61,830 nucleotides of DNA from positions 1 through 61,830 of the forward strand of contig CAYVTZ010000017.1 of NCBI GenBank assembly GCA_964454685.1, read 5' to 3'. Shown one piece after another: positions 8,640 to 17,229 of this stretch. This stretch comes from CAYVTZ01 sp964454685. GTDB taxonomy: Bacteria > Bacillota > Clostridia > Christensenellales > Christensenellaceae. A program made the translations under genes and the position numbers. The notes beneath the pieces were generated by a model. The model searched no databases and was not told the DNA's origin. It worked only from the letters and a program-made list of their open reading frames with translations. Every line of letters begins with the position of its first letter. Within the stretch, counting starts at the first letter, position 1.

Positions 8640-9443
8640 TTACACAAACAGCCAAAGGCTGACCGCCATCAGCGCCATGCCGCCCACCAGTCCGTAAATG
8701 GAAAGGTGATGCTCGCCGTATTTTTCGGCGGACGGCAGCAATTCATCCAGCGAAATGAACACCATAATCCCCGCAACCGCCGCATACAAAACGCCATAAA
8801 GCGCTTCGCTCAGGAAGGGCATCAGCACCAAAAACCCGATGAGCGCGCCCGCAGGCTCCGCAAGGCCGGACAGCAGGGAATACCAAAACGCCTTTTTTCG
8901 GCTCCCCGTGGCATAATAAACGGGCACGGCAACCGCTATGCCTTCCGGAATGTTGTGTATGGCAATGGCAACCACAATCGGCAGAGCCAGCGCCGGTGCC
9001 TGCAACGCCGTCACAAAGGTTGCCAGCCCTTCGGGAAAATTGTGGATCCCCACCGCCAGCGCCGTGAAAATACCCGTGCGCAGCAAGGCCTGTCGCTTTG
9101 CGGATTTCTGCTGCTGGTCTACCGAAAGATGTAGCTCATGCGGGTTCTCCTTCTCCGGAATCACCTTGTCAATAATGCCAATCACCAACATTCCTCCAAA
9201 GAAAGCGAGAATGGCATACAGCATCCCCATTTTTTCGCCATAGGCGCGAATCAGCACCGTGTTTGCCTGCACATACAGTTCCGCCATCGAGACAAACAGC
9301 ATCACCCCCGCGGAAAAGCCAAGGCTCACCGCCAAAAATCGCTTGTTGGTGCGCTTTTGAAAAATCGCAATCAGCCCGCCGATACCCGTTGCAAGCCCCG
9401 CGATCATCGTAAATCCAAACGCCGTCAAAACCTGCTGTGTCAT
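8640..9443 (-). CDS. ZIP-family metal transporter (ZupT-like)
   Basis: A 267-residue membrane protein with eight predicted spans. HNFPEGLATF and HNIPEGIAVA are the paired metal-binding motifs of spans IV and V in ZupT-type ZIP transporters, which import zinc and other divalent metals. A charged loop containing EKENPHEL and SVDQQQKSAK separates spans III and IV. The ATG at 9443 follows AAGGGGG. It lies 11 nt behind the stop of the SAM methyltransferase gene, so the two may be one transcript. No metalloregulator or operator is apparent. Confidence 0.92.
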   Translation of the reverse strand: MTQQVLTAFGFTMIAGLATGIGGLIAIFQKRTNKRFLAVSLGFSAGVMLFVSMAELYVQANTVLIRAYGEKMGMLYAILAFFGGMLVIGIIDKVIPEKENPHELHLSVDQQQKSAKRQALLRTGIFTALAVGIHNFPEGLATFVTALQAPALALPIVVAIAIHNIPEGIAVAVPVYYATGSRKKAFWYSLLSGLAEPAGALIGFLVLMPFLSEALYGVLYAAVAGIMVFISLDELLPSAEKYGEHHLSIYGLVGGMALMAVSLWLFV

Positions 9444-9454
9444 AGCTTACCCCC

Positions 9455-10063
9455 TTATGAATATTTTCTTGCAATGGACAGTTGAATATTTTGTTGAATT
9501 TCTTCGGTTTGCATATCAAAACCGGCTTCCAACACGATGCGCCGTATTTCACGCGGTGCGTAGAATTTGACGTCTCCGGCTTTGGAAAGGCGGATAAAAG
9601 GATTGCACAACGCGCGCAGCACCGCCGGAACGTAGACCTCCGCAATGCACAGCCGCCCGCCCGGCTTGAGCACACGAAATGCCTCGCGCGCGCATTGCTG
9701 CGGGTCTGGAAAATGGTGGAACGCTGCGCAAACAGTCAGCACATCAAACCGGTTGTCCTCCATAGGCAGCGCATCACAGCCCGCCACCGCAAAGCGCATA
9801 TCGGGATTTCGCTCCTGCGCGCACGCAACCATGTTCTCCGAAATATCCACGCCATATCCCTCAATCGGATACTTGCTCGCCAGCCTCGCCAGTAGGGTGC
9901 CGTTGCCGCAGGCGACATCCAAAACCGCCCCTTGCGGCGGCGGCACAATGCGGCTGATCAGCAACGCTTGAAACGGCGCGGTAAACCGTCCGTCCGGCGT
10001 ATCATCATAATGATCTGCTTTTTGGTTGTAGCTGTCTTTGGAGCGTTGCTCAAAGCGGTTCAT
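9455..10063 (-). CDS. Class I SAM-dependent methyltransferase (UbiE-like)
   Basis: A 202-residue Rossmann methyltransferase. Motif I is VLDVACGNGTLLARL near residue 50, followed by GVDISENM, and the motif IV region reads FDVLTVCAAFHHFPDP. This resembles Methyltransf_11/UbiE-like enzymes; the substrate is unknown. The ATG at 10063 (MNRFEQRSKDSYN) is preceded by GAGGTGACGGC; the frame is open to 10147 across a terminator, so the longer form is unlikely. The ZIP transporter gene follows closely. Confidence 0.88.
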   Translation of the reverse strand: MNRFEQRSKDSYNQKADHYDDTPDGRFTAPFQALLISRIVPPPQGAVLDVACGNGTLLARLASKYPIEGYGVDISENMVACAQERNPDMRFAVAGCDALPMEDNRFDVLTVCAAFHHFPDPQQCAREAFRVLKPGGRLCIAEVYVPAVLRALCNPFIRLSKAGDVKFYAPREIRRIVLEAGFDMQTEEIQQNIQLSIARKYS

Positions 10064-10124
10064 GCCGTCACCTCGTATTTTGATACTGTTTTGTTTATTA
10101 TACCACAGACCAACATCGCGCGGG

Positions 10125-10163
10125 AAAAAAAGAAGCCGTCTGAACATGCTCAGGCGGCTTCTT
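10125..10163 (-). terminator. Terminator after the PRPP synthetase gene
   Basis: A 13-bp inverted repeat, AGAAGCCGTCTGA / TCAGGCGGCTTCT, is followed on the minus strand by a run of T just past the gene at 10178. Confidence 0.88.
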
Positions 10164-10177
10164 GGAAGTCACTGCAA

Positions 10178-11173
10178 TCAAAACGTGCATTCTATGTCCC
10201 GTTTAATCTTCTCGGGTACCACAGAAAACAGCGTGCTCACCGAGGCACGCTCGTGGATGCGGAACACTGCCTCCGCAAACAGCGGCGCAACCGAAGCCGT
10301 CACAAACTTCTTCTGCCCGATGATGTATGGGTTCTCCACACTGTCGGTGGAGATGATGTATTCAATGGGGCTTTCATTGATGGCACGCACACCCTTTTCG
10401 CGCAGCATAATGTGCGCAAGACAAGCGCTCACACGGTTTGCGCCGCGCGCCTTCAACATCTTTGCTACATCGATCAACGTTCCGCCACTGATGGAAAAAT
10501 CGTCTACGATCACGCAATTCTTGCCTTTTACATCGCCAATCAATTCCAGCACGTGCGCATTTTCATCATGGCCGGTACGTGTTTTGTCACCAATCGCTAC
10601 CGGTACGCCCAAATAGTCCGCATATTTCCGCGCGGTTTTGGCAAACCCGGCGTCGGGGGAAACCACCACCAGATTTTCCGTGTCCTCCATGCTTTTGATA
10701 TACTCGCACAGCAGAGGCAAGGACAGCAGATGATCCACCGGAATCTTGAAAAATCCCTGCACCTGCGGGCTGTGCAAGTCCATGGTCACCACGCGATCCG
10801 CTCCCGCAACTTCCAGACAGTCCGCGCACACACGCGCACGAATGGAAACGCGGGGTTCGTCCTTTTTATCGCCTTTGGCATATCCAAAATATGGAATGAT
10901 TGCCGTAATGGAGTTTGCGCTGGCACGTTTAAAGGAATCCATCCAAAACAAAAGCTCCACGAGTTCGTTGTTCGGGTCCAGCCCGATCGGGAGCACTACA
11001 TAAACATCTTTATCTCTGACCGTTTCTTTGATACGAATAAACACGTTTCCATCGGAAAAGTGGATTACTTCGGATTTTCCAAGCTCTGCGCCTAGATATT
11101 TACACATCTTGTTCGCAAAGGATGAGCCGGAAGAACCTGCGAAGATTTTGATATTGGGGCTTTCAATCAGCAT
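10178..11173 (-). CDS. Ribose-phosphate diphosphokinase, divergent form
   Basis: A 331-residue member of the PRPP synthetase family, which makes PRPP from ribose 5-phosphate and ATP. FSDGNVFIRIKETVR, YFGYAKGDKK, AGADRVVTMDLHSPQVQGFF and PDAGFAKTARKYADYLG match family landmarks. The PRPP-binding loop is IVDDFSISGGTL rather than the usual VDDxIDTGGT, and the catalytic-flexible-loop segment KGDKKDEPRVS differs from the usual RQDRK. It may therefore be a second, specialised Prs or a related diphosphokinase. The ATG at 11173 follows AGAAGGACGG. It is monocistronic, ending at a strong terminator. Confidence 0.82.
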   Translation of the reverse strand: MLIESPNIKIFAGSSGSSFANKMCKYLGAELGKSEVIHFSDGNVFIRIKETVRDKDVYVVLPIGLDPNNELVELLFWMDSFKRASANSITAIIPYFGYAKGDKKDEPRVSIRARVCADCLEVAGADRVVTMDLHSPQVQGFFKIPVDHLLSLPLLCEYIKSMEDTENLVVVSPDAGFAKTARKYADYLGVPVAIGDKTRTGHDENAHVLELIGDVKGKNCVIVDDFSISGGTLIDVAKMLKARGANRVSACLAHIMLREKGVRAINESPIEYIISTDSVENPYIIGQKKFVTASVAPLFAEAVFRIHERASVSTLFSVVPEKIKRDIECTF

Positions 11174-11270
11174 AACATACCGTCCTTCTGTGTCTGTTAC
11201 AAAACATTTCTTACGCAACGTTGAGCGTACTCATGTAAAAAAGTATACCATACTAGGCTGCCCTTTTCAA

Positions 11271-12101
11271 TCACCGCGCCGCCATTTTGGACAAAATTTC
11301 AATGGATTTTGTGAGCAATTCACCGCTGCGCTTCTCGCATGCAATGGGCGCATTTGCGCGAAAAATCCCATGATAATCGCTTCCCGCCGTCACAATCATG
11401 CGGTGCTTGCGCGCGATCTGTAAATATCTTTGCACATCAAAGTCGTTGTGTGCAGGGTAATACGCCTCGATGCCGCCAAGGCCATACGCGCTTAGTTCCT
11501 CCACCAGCCCCTCAAGGTTGTCCGTTTTGATGAATTTCGGGTGCGCCAACACGGCAGTGCCGCCCGCTTCTACAATCAAGCGTACCGCCTGCATGGGTGT
11601 AAGCTTGCGCCGCTGGACATAGCAGCAGCCGCCGTCCCCAAGATATTTCACAAACGCATCCTGCATATCGCTGGCAAACCCCTTTTGCATCAGCGCCTGT
11701 GCCACATGCGGTCGCCCCAGAGTCTTGCCATGCGCAAAGCTCTCCACATCTTCGAATGTGATGCGAATGCCATGCTTTTCCAGTTCCGTTAAAATCGCTC
11801 CAATGCGCCCTGCGCGGGATTCGCACAATTCCTGCATCATGTCCTGCAACGTTTTGCTATGGATGTCGATGCCATACCCCAAAAGGTGCAGTTCCCCGGT
11901 GTGCATCACGGAAAATTCCACGCCCGCTATGTAATTCAGCTTGTGCAATCGCGCCTGTGCAATCGCCTCCGGCTGCGCATCCAGCGTATCATGATCGGTG
12001 ATCGAGCACAGCGCAAGACCAAGCTTCGCGCACTTGCGCAAAATCTCTTGCGGATTATCCGTGCCATCCGATGCAGTGGAGTGCATGTGTAAATCTATCA
12101 T
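11271..12101 (-). CDS. PHP-domain phosphoesterase
   Basis: A 276-residue PHP-family metal-dependent phosphoesterase. The N-terminal MIDLHMHSTASDGT, ITDHDT and GVEFSV motifs supply metal ligands, and AHP and GSDYHG follow toward the C-terminus. Relatives include RNase AM/YciV, which trims short 5'-3' RNA or hydrolyses 3',5'-bisphosphonucleotides; that activity is an inference here. The ATG at 12101 is preceded by AAGGGGA; the longer frame to 12179 lacks a site. It stands between PRPP synthetase and ftsH as its own unit. Confidence 0.85.
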   Translation of the reverse strand: MIDLHMHSTASDGTDNPQEILRKCAKLGLALCSITDHDTLDAQPEAIAQARLHKLNYIAGVEFSVMHTGELHLLGYGIDIHSKTLQDMMQELCESRAGRIGAILTELEKHGIRITFEDVESFAHGKTLGRPHVAQALMQKGFASDMQDAFVKYLGDGGCCYVQRRKLTPMQAVRLIVEAGGTAVLAHPKFIKTDNLEGLVEELSAYGLGGIEAYYPAHNDFDVQRYLQIARKHRMIVTAGSDYHGIFRANAPIACEKRSGELLTKSIEILSKMAAR

Positions 12102-12425
12102 ATAAATCCCCTTGCCTGGTTTGTGTTGTTCAATTTTTCGTTTATTATAATGCACACGAAACAAACTATGCTTGCACAACGAACAGAGTTCTTAAAAAAT
12201 TCTGCTAGTCTTTAAACATATTATACCATATTTTTCAGAATAGGGAAAATGGGGAATCAAATCGAGCGGGCTGCGCCGGTTCCGGTGCATGAATGTCTCT
12301 TTCGTTTGATTCACTCATATTGGCGTTTTTCTCGCTCTGTACCGCGCTCATCCGCTTGTTTCACCACTTTGGCAAGCCCGCAAGATTGGAGCTGACTTTG
12401 CATAGATCGCGTTCGCCCCGGCATC
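12102..12425. other. Gene-free spacer between PHP gene and ftsH terminator
   Basis: No credible gene is present. A TATAAT at about 12144-12149, read on the minus strand, is a possible -10 for the PHP gene but lacks a good -35. An 8-bp inverted repeat GAATCAAA/TTTGATTC spans about 12254-12309; no function is assigned. Confidence 0.5.
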
Positions 12426-12455
12426 AAAAAACGCCCCGCCTTCGCGGCAGGGCGC
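12426..12455 (-). terminator. Terminator after ftsH
   Basis: On the minus strand, CGCCCTGCC-GCGAA-GGCGGGGCG is followed by TTTTTT, 17 nt past the ftsH stop. Confidence 0.85.
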
Positions 12456-12471
12456 TTCACTCATATGTTTC

Positions 12472-14475
12472 TTAAATATTCTGATTATCTTCCGGCGTGC
12501 GTGGCTCGTCCGGCTTCTGCGGTGCTTCGCCCGCAAGCTCGTCCGTCCCGTCATCACGCAATGCTTCCATGTAGTCCGGCACCACCGGTTCCCGCACCGG
12601 CTCGTCCTCCGCCGCGGGGATGTTGCCGCCGTCAAACATTTCCACAAACTCCTCGCCGCTGAATTTCTCGCGGCGCATGAGCAGTTCTCCCATGCTCACC
12701 AGTTTTTGCAGGTTTTCGCGCAAAATCTTTTCTGCCTTTGCATAAGCAGTTTCCATAATGCGCGTCACTTCCGCGTCAATCTTGGCGGCAGTATCGTTGG
12801 AATATTCCGGCGTCTGTCCGAAATCTTTCCCGAGGAACACCTCGTGACCGGATGCCAGGAACACCGGCCCCAGCTCCTCGCTCATGCCATATTTCGTGAC
12901 CATCTCACGCGCAAGCCCCGTCGCTCGCTGTAAATCATTGATTGCGCCCGTGGAGATATCCTCCAGCGTGATCGCCTCCGCAACGCGGCCGCCCAGCATC
13001 ATCGCTATCTCATCCAGCATCTTGCTCTTAAAGATGTGCTGTTTGTCCTCTTCCGGCAGTGTCAGCGTATAGCCCGCCGCCATGCCGCGCGGAATGACCG
13101 AAACCTCGTGCACCGGATCACAGCCGGGCAGCACATGCGCCAAAATTGCGTGTCCGATCTCATGATACGCCGTGCAGCGCTTGTCCTTTTCCGTGATGAT
13201 GCGGCTCTTTTTCTCGGGTCCCGCAATCACGCGCGTAATCGCTTCTTCGATCTCCGGCATGCCGATCAGCTTTTTCTTGCGGCGAGCCGTCAAAATCGCA
13301 GCTTCGTTGAGCACATTCTCAAGGTCGGCACCGATGAATCCCGGTGTGCGCTTTGCAATCACCTTGAGGTCTACATCCTTTTCAAAGGGCTTGCCCTTCG
13401 CATGCACCTTCAAAATCTCCTCACGTCCCTTAACGTCAGGATAGTTGACCACAATCTGTCGGTCAAAGCGTCCCGCGCGCAACAGCGCAGGGTCAAGGAT
13501 GTCTTTCCGGTTGGTCGCCGCCATCACTATGATGCCCTCGTTGACCTCAAATCCATCCATTTCCACCAGCAACTGGTTCAACGTCTGCTCGCGCTCATCA
13601 TGTCCGCCGCCGAGTCCTGCGCCTCTCTGCCGACCCACCGCGTCGATCTCGTCAATGAATACGATACACGGCGCGTTCTTTTTCGCACTTTCAAACAGAT
13701 CGCGCACACGCGATGCGCCCACACCCACAAACATTTCCACAAAGTCACTGCCGCTGATGGAGAAGAAGGGAACCTTCGCTTCACCCGCAACCGCCTTAGC
13801 CAGCAGCGTTTTACCGCCGCCGGGAGGCCCTACCAGCAATACGCCCTTGGGAATGCGCGCGCCCAGCTCGCGGAAGCGCTCCGGACTTTTCAAGAACTGT
13901 ACAATCTCCACGAGTTCTTCTTTTTCTTCATCCGCACCCGCAACGTCCGCAAATGTTTTTTTGGTTTCGCTGCCGTCCGTCATACGCGCCTTGCTCTTGC
14001 CAAACGTCATCGCACCACCCGCGCCGCCTGCGCCGCCTTGTGCGCGCCGCATGATGAAAATCCACAGCACCAGCAACAGCAGAATAGGGATCAGATAGGG
14101 GAGCATCGAAATAAAGAAATTCGGCTCCGGTGTCGGCATATAGTCCAGCTTAAACCCATACTGTAAGGGATCGGTGGAACCGCTGATGGCCGCCATATCC
14201 CGATTAAACAAATCCAGATTCGGTATGGTGGTGGTAAAGTCAAATTTGATGGGGAATTCCTCATCCGGAATGGTGGAACTCGTATTGCGACCCACCAGGG
14301 TACGATCCACGATCGATACGTCTTTGACCTTCTTTGTCTCCACACGCTCCAAAAATTGATCATATTTCAGTGTTTCTGAGGTCGCGTTCATTGGGTTTGT
14401 CATAAACTGTGCCGCAATGATGATAATCACGATGATCACAATATAGATAAACGGACCCCTAAAAAATTTTGCCAA
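12472..14475 (-). CDS. ftsH: ATP-dependent zinc metalloprotease FtsH
   Basis: A 667-residue membrane AAA protease that degrades misfolded membrane proteins and short-lived regulators. Membrane spans lie at about residues 9-24 and 122-142, flanking a periplasm-side domain. The AAA module has Walker A GPPGGGKT (216-223), Walker B IVFIDEID (271-278) and the arginine-finger region LLRAGRFDR. The zinc site is HEIGH (438-442). Walker A has Gly where most homologues have Thr. The start is TTG at 14475 behind GGAGGAAG. It follows hpt by 15 nt in the conserved tilS-hpt-ftsH order. The C-terminus is acidic and proline-rich. Confidence 0.97.
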   Translation of the reverse strand: MAKFFRGPFIYIVIIVIIIIAAQFMTNPMNATSETLKYDQFLERVETKKVKDVSIVDRTLVGRNTSSTIPDEEFPIKFDFTTTIPNLDLFNRDMAAISGSTDPLQYGFKLDYMPTPEPNFFISMLPYLIPILLLLVLWIFIMRRAQGGAGGAGGAMTFGKSKARMTDGSETKKTFADVAGADEEKEELVEIVQFLKSPERFRELGARIPKGVLLVGPPGGGKTLLAKAVAGEAKVPFFSISGSDFVEMFVGVGASRVRDLFESAKKNAPCIVFIDEIDAVGRQRGAGLGGGHDEREQTLNQLLVEMDGFEVNEGIIVMAATNRKDILDPALLRAGRFDRQIVVNYPDVKGREEILKVHAKGKPFEKDVDLKVIAKRTPGFIGADLENVLNEAAILTARRKKKLIGMPEIEEAITRVIAGPEKKSRIITEKDKRCTAYHEIGHAILAHVLPGCDPVHEVSVIPRGMAAGYTLTLPEEDKQHIFKSKMLDEIAMMLGGRVAEAITLEDISTGAINDLQRATGLAREMVTKYGMSEELGPVFLASGHEVFLGKDFGQTPEYSNDTAAKIDAEVTRIMETAYAKAEKILRENLQKLVSMGELLMRREKFSGEEFVEMFDGGNIPAAEDEPVREPVVPDYMEALRDDGTDELAGEAPQKPDEPRTPEDNQNI

Positions 14476-14490
14476 GTTATTCTTCCTCCA

Positions 14491-15042
14491 CTACTTCTCG
14501 TATATTTCTCTTTTGAGCACCACGACTTCTTTGTAATTGCGATATTTGGACGCATAGTCCAGCCCATACCCCACCACAAATTCATCGGGAATGTCGAATC
14601 CTATATATTTGACGTCTACGTCAACCTTTCTGCGCGACGGCTTGTTCAGCAAACAGCACATTTCAATGCTTTGTGCGCCACGCGCCGCCAGCATCTCTCT
14701 TAATGCAGAAAGCGTCACACCGCTGTCGATGATATCCTCCACAATCAGCAGATGCTTGTCTTTGATGTCTTCCTGCAAATCGAAATGGATGCGCGCGCTG
14801 CCGGACGACTGCGTCCCCTTGCCATAGCTGGATACAGACATAAAATCCAGCGCCGCCGGAACATGGATGTGCCGCACCAAATCGGCAAAAAACATCACAC
14901 ACCCGCGCAAAATCCCCGCAATCACCAGTTCCTTGCCCTGATAATCCCGCGTGATCTCCGCGCCCATTTGCGCGATGCGCTTTTGGATCTGATCCTCCGT
15001 GATCAAAACGCGATCCGCCGCCTCGGCTACATAGTGTTGCAT
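14491..15042 (-). CDS. hpt: Hypoxanthine(-guanine) phosphoribosyltransferase
   Basis: A 183-residue purine-salvage enzyme converting hypoxanthine or guanine plus PRPP into IMP or GMP. The PRPP loop is LLIVEDIIDSGVTLSAL, and the early GILRGCVMFFADL and later VGYGLDY segments are typical. The ATG at 15042 has GAGGAGGAAAC before it and overlaps the end of tilS by 16 nt; the frame extends to 15108 inside tilS but without a site. Gene order tilS-hpt-ftsH is conserved across Firmicutes. Confidence 0.96.
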   Translation of the reverse strand: MQHYVAEAADRVLITEDQIQKRIAQMGAEITRDYQGKELVIAGILRGCVMFFADLVRHIHVPAALDFMSVSSYGKGTQSSGSARIHFDLQEDIKDKHLLIVEDIIDSGVTLSALREMLAARGAQSIEMCCLLNKPSRRKVDVDVKYIGFDIPDEFVVGYGLDYASKYRNYKEVVVLKREIYEK

Positions 15043-16424
15043 GTTTCCTCCTCGTCCTGTTTGATATACTGCAAGCGCAGAATGCGCTGTGTCTCCTGTG
15101 TCACGCAATAGTGATCGTCAATGGTCTGACCCACCGCCCACACAATGCGCTCGCCGTCCGCAAGGAGCGGCATGCTGTCTCGCGCTTCCCTCGGCAGCTT
15201 TTTATCGATAAAATAATCCTTTAACTTCTTGGTACCCTGCATGCCCAGCGGGCTGATCACATCCCCCGCATATCTTGTGCGGATCACCAGATTCCGCGGC
15301 AGCTTGTCCGCGTCCAAAAATTCAGTGTACGGATCATCGCCATCAAAGGCACAGCATTCCACTTCGCTGCACACGATTTTATCACCGTTTGGCAACCGGT
15401 TGTCCAGTTCAAAATCCAGCGGCATGCAAAAGCTGTGATCCACCTCCCGCGCCAATACGCGCACCAGCATTTTGCCGTATTCCACTTCCGCGCATAGCCC
15501 TTGTGATAGATTGACGCGCGTGCCCGTCTTGTTCATCTGCGCCAGCCGCAAAACGGTCGAAAAATGCGCCTTTTCCAAGTCGGTTGTAATGTTCAGCGCC
15601 TGCGCCGCCAAACGCACCACCCGCACCGCAATGCTGGGCTGCAGCTCATTCAAGCGCTTCAACTCCACAATCACCGTGTCTCCTTCGCGCCGCGCGCATG
15701 ATTCGTACGCCGCTTGCGCCTGCGCCTGTAACAGCGAAAGATCCTGCTCCGCAATCAAGCTTAAACGGCAAAGCGCACCGCATACATCTGTGTTCACGTG
15801 CTCCCGCAGCAACGGGAAAATCTCGTTGCGTAGGTAGTTGCGGGTATATTCGTTGTCGTCGTTGCTTGCGTCTGTGCAGTAATCGATCTTCTCCCGCTCC
15901 AGATAGCGGTAAATCTCCGCCTTGTCAATGCACAGAAAGGGGCGAACCAAAAACTCCCGCCTGACATGGATGCCTACCAAGCCATCCAGCCCACTGCCGC
16001 GTAAAATGTGCATCAGCACACTCTCCGCGTTATCGTCTGCGTGATGCGCCGTCGCAATCACGTCCACATTTCCGTTTTGCTTCAATCGCGCAAAGTATTC
16101 CTCTCGTGCGCGCTTGGCAGCCGTCTGCTTGCTTACGCCCCAAAAATCAGCCAAGTAGGGTACATTTGCCGTTCCCATTAAAAACGCAATGCGATTCTCC
16201 TCGCAATAGCGGCTGACGAAATCAGCATCATCAAGCGATTGCTCCCCGCGAATGCCATGTTCAAAATGCACCGCGCAGACGCTAAAGTCATCCCGCAGCG
16301 CAAGCTGGCTCAAGCAATGTAAAAGCGCCATCGAATCAGGCCCTCCGCTGACGGCGACCCCCACTTTTTGACCTGCACCGATCAGTGCATGATCTTTGAT
16401 AAATTCGCGCACTTTTTTTTCCAT
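15027..16424 (-). CDS. tilS: tRNA(Ile)-lysidine synthetase TilS
   Basis: A 465-residue enzyme that converts the wobble C of the AUA-reading tRNA(Ile) to lysidine, essential for decoding AUA. The PP-loop is VAVSGGPDSMALL near residue 25, with ATAHHADDNAESVLMHILRG around residue 125. The C-terminal part contains the TilS substrate-binding region (GMQGTKKLKDYFIDKKLP). The ATG at 16424 follows GAGGTGAGC. It heads the tilS-hpt-ftsH cluster and overlaps hpt. Its length matches long Firmicute forms. Confidence 0.96.
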   Translation of the reverse strand: MEKKVREFIKDHALIGAGQKVGVAVSGGPDSMALLHCLSQLALRDDFSVCAVHFEHGIRGEQSLDDADFVSRYCEENRIAFLMGTANVPYLADFWGVSKQTAAKRAREEYFARLKQNGNVDVIATAHHADDNAESVLMHILRGSGLDGLVGIHVRREFLVRPFLCIDKAEIYRYLEREKIDYCTDASNDDNEYTRNYLRNEIFPLLREHVNTDVCGALCRLSLIAEQDLSLLQAQAQAAYESCARREGDTVIVELKRLNELQPSIAVRVVRLAAQALNITTDLEKAHFSTVLRLAQMNKTGTRVNLSQGLCAEVEYGKMLVRVLAREVDHSFCMPLDFELDNRLPNGDKIVCSEVECCAFDGDDPYTEFLDADKLPRNLVIRTRYAGDVISPLGMQGTKKLKDYFIDKKLPREARDSMPLLADGERIVWAVGQTIDDHYCVTQETQRILRLQYIKQDEEETCNTM

Positions 16425-16635
16425 TTGCTCACCTCACGCAATGTGGGTTGTACACAAACACAAAAACACTGTCCGCACTTCTCGGCACGGGCAACGTCTT
16501 ACCCCATATATAATAAACCGATTTAAACCGTTTTACAACCATTTCTAGTTGGATATTAGCAAATGTTGATGAATATTTGATGAACTGGGCCGGGAAAGTT
16601 GAAATTTTCTTGCTTCATTCATTGAGAATCTCATA

Positions 16636-16664
16636 AAATCGGCACCGCATATTCTTGCAGTGCC
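16636..16664 (-). terminator. Terminator after the broken secreted-protein gene
   Basis: On the minus strand GGCACTGC / GCGGTGCC (8 bp, one wobble) is followed by GATTTTA. It lies downstream of the small secreted-protein gene at 16750-17006. Confidence 0.6.
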
Positions 16665-16749
16665 GTCTTTATCTCTATTCTGTTTTGAATGTCCGCCCCA
16701 CATAAAATCCATTTTTTTCATACAGTGACGGCTGACATTCCTCACAGGT

Positions 16750-17006
16750 CTAAAAATTCCATACCCCGTTTTTGAGCAAATCCACCTTGCTGCCATCCTT
16801 CAGCGTTGCGGTAACGGTAAGATCTTCGCTGCCAATCGTGATATCCGTATGGTAATCCGCCTGGTTTATGTCGTTATCCTTTTCCGCTCCCGGTTTATTT
16901 TTGCCACATCTGTTTCCGCTTGTGGCGCAGCCACAGCAACAGACATCGGCATGACGCTCAAAACCATACAGATTGCAATTATTACTGCCAAATATTTCTT
17001 TTTCAT
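16750..17006 (-). pseudogene. Small secreted protein, frameshifted in an A5 run
   Basis: The ATG at 17006 (behind AAAGGGGAAATAAAA) starts a clear Sec signal peptide, MKKKYLAVIIAICMVLSV with a likely cut after AVA. The frame closes soon after at ITT-stop. A second frame, entered if the A5 run at about 16905 were A6, continues with NQADYHTDITIGSEDL, TATLKDGSKVDLLKNG and VWNF to a TAG at 16750-16752. Together these would make an 85-residue exported protein ending in a short repeat-like KDGSKVxLLKNGxW motif seen in small domains of unknown function. It is either a real frameshift, a sequencing error in the homopolymer, or slippage. The same frame reads on 24 codons past the TAG, which I do not count as coding. 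Confidence 0.6.
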
Positions 17007-17193
17007 TTTTATTTCCCCTTTATTACACGATGTAGCAATATTTAGTGCGATCAAAAACATTTTGTGTACTGTATGAATTTTCCTAACCAAAACTATACCA
17101 GACTAAATGTCGCAAAACCGTCTGCGATTTAAGCTCTTTTATACGATTGAATAAATTATATGTTCAGTTTTTGATTGCTGAATTGAGAATAAA

Positions 17194-17227
17194 TTGATTT
17201 TTCCTTTTTTTCTAAAAAGAAATGAAG
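17194..17227. repeat. T-rich palindromic dispersed element, copy 1
   Basis: TTTTTCCTTTTTTTCTAAAA then AGAAATGAAG lies just past recF. It shares the core CTTTTTTTCTAAAAAG with elements at 35924-35970, 48513-48562 and 48626-48666. Being 3' of recF on the minus strand, it could also act as a weak hairpin terminator. Confidence 0.55.
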
Positions 17228-17229
17228 GC

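Noticed and set aside
13809..13836. FtsH Walker A with Gly for Thr (GPPGGGKT) as a possible inactive ATPase.
   Set aside because: The lysine and following threonine are intact, as are Walker B and HEIGH; the change is unlikely to abolish activity.
13036..14166. Long plus-strand frame of 376 codons opposite ftsH.
   Set aside because: It is a complementary-strand shadow of ftsH with no family similarity; ftsH is unmistakable.
16675..16752. In-frame continuation past the TAG of the broken secreted-protein gene (TCEECQPSLYEKNG and on), hinting at pyrrolysine or readthrough.
   Set aside because: Only 24 codons, no family support, and a terminator lies directly downstream; nothing in the window encodes pyrrolysine machinery.
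16545..16796. Minus-strand frame of 83 codons.
   Set aside because: No ribosome site or family match; it overlaps the broken secreted-protein gene and its terminator in another register.
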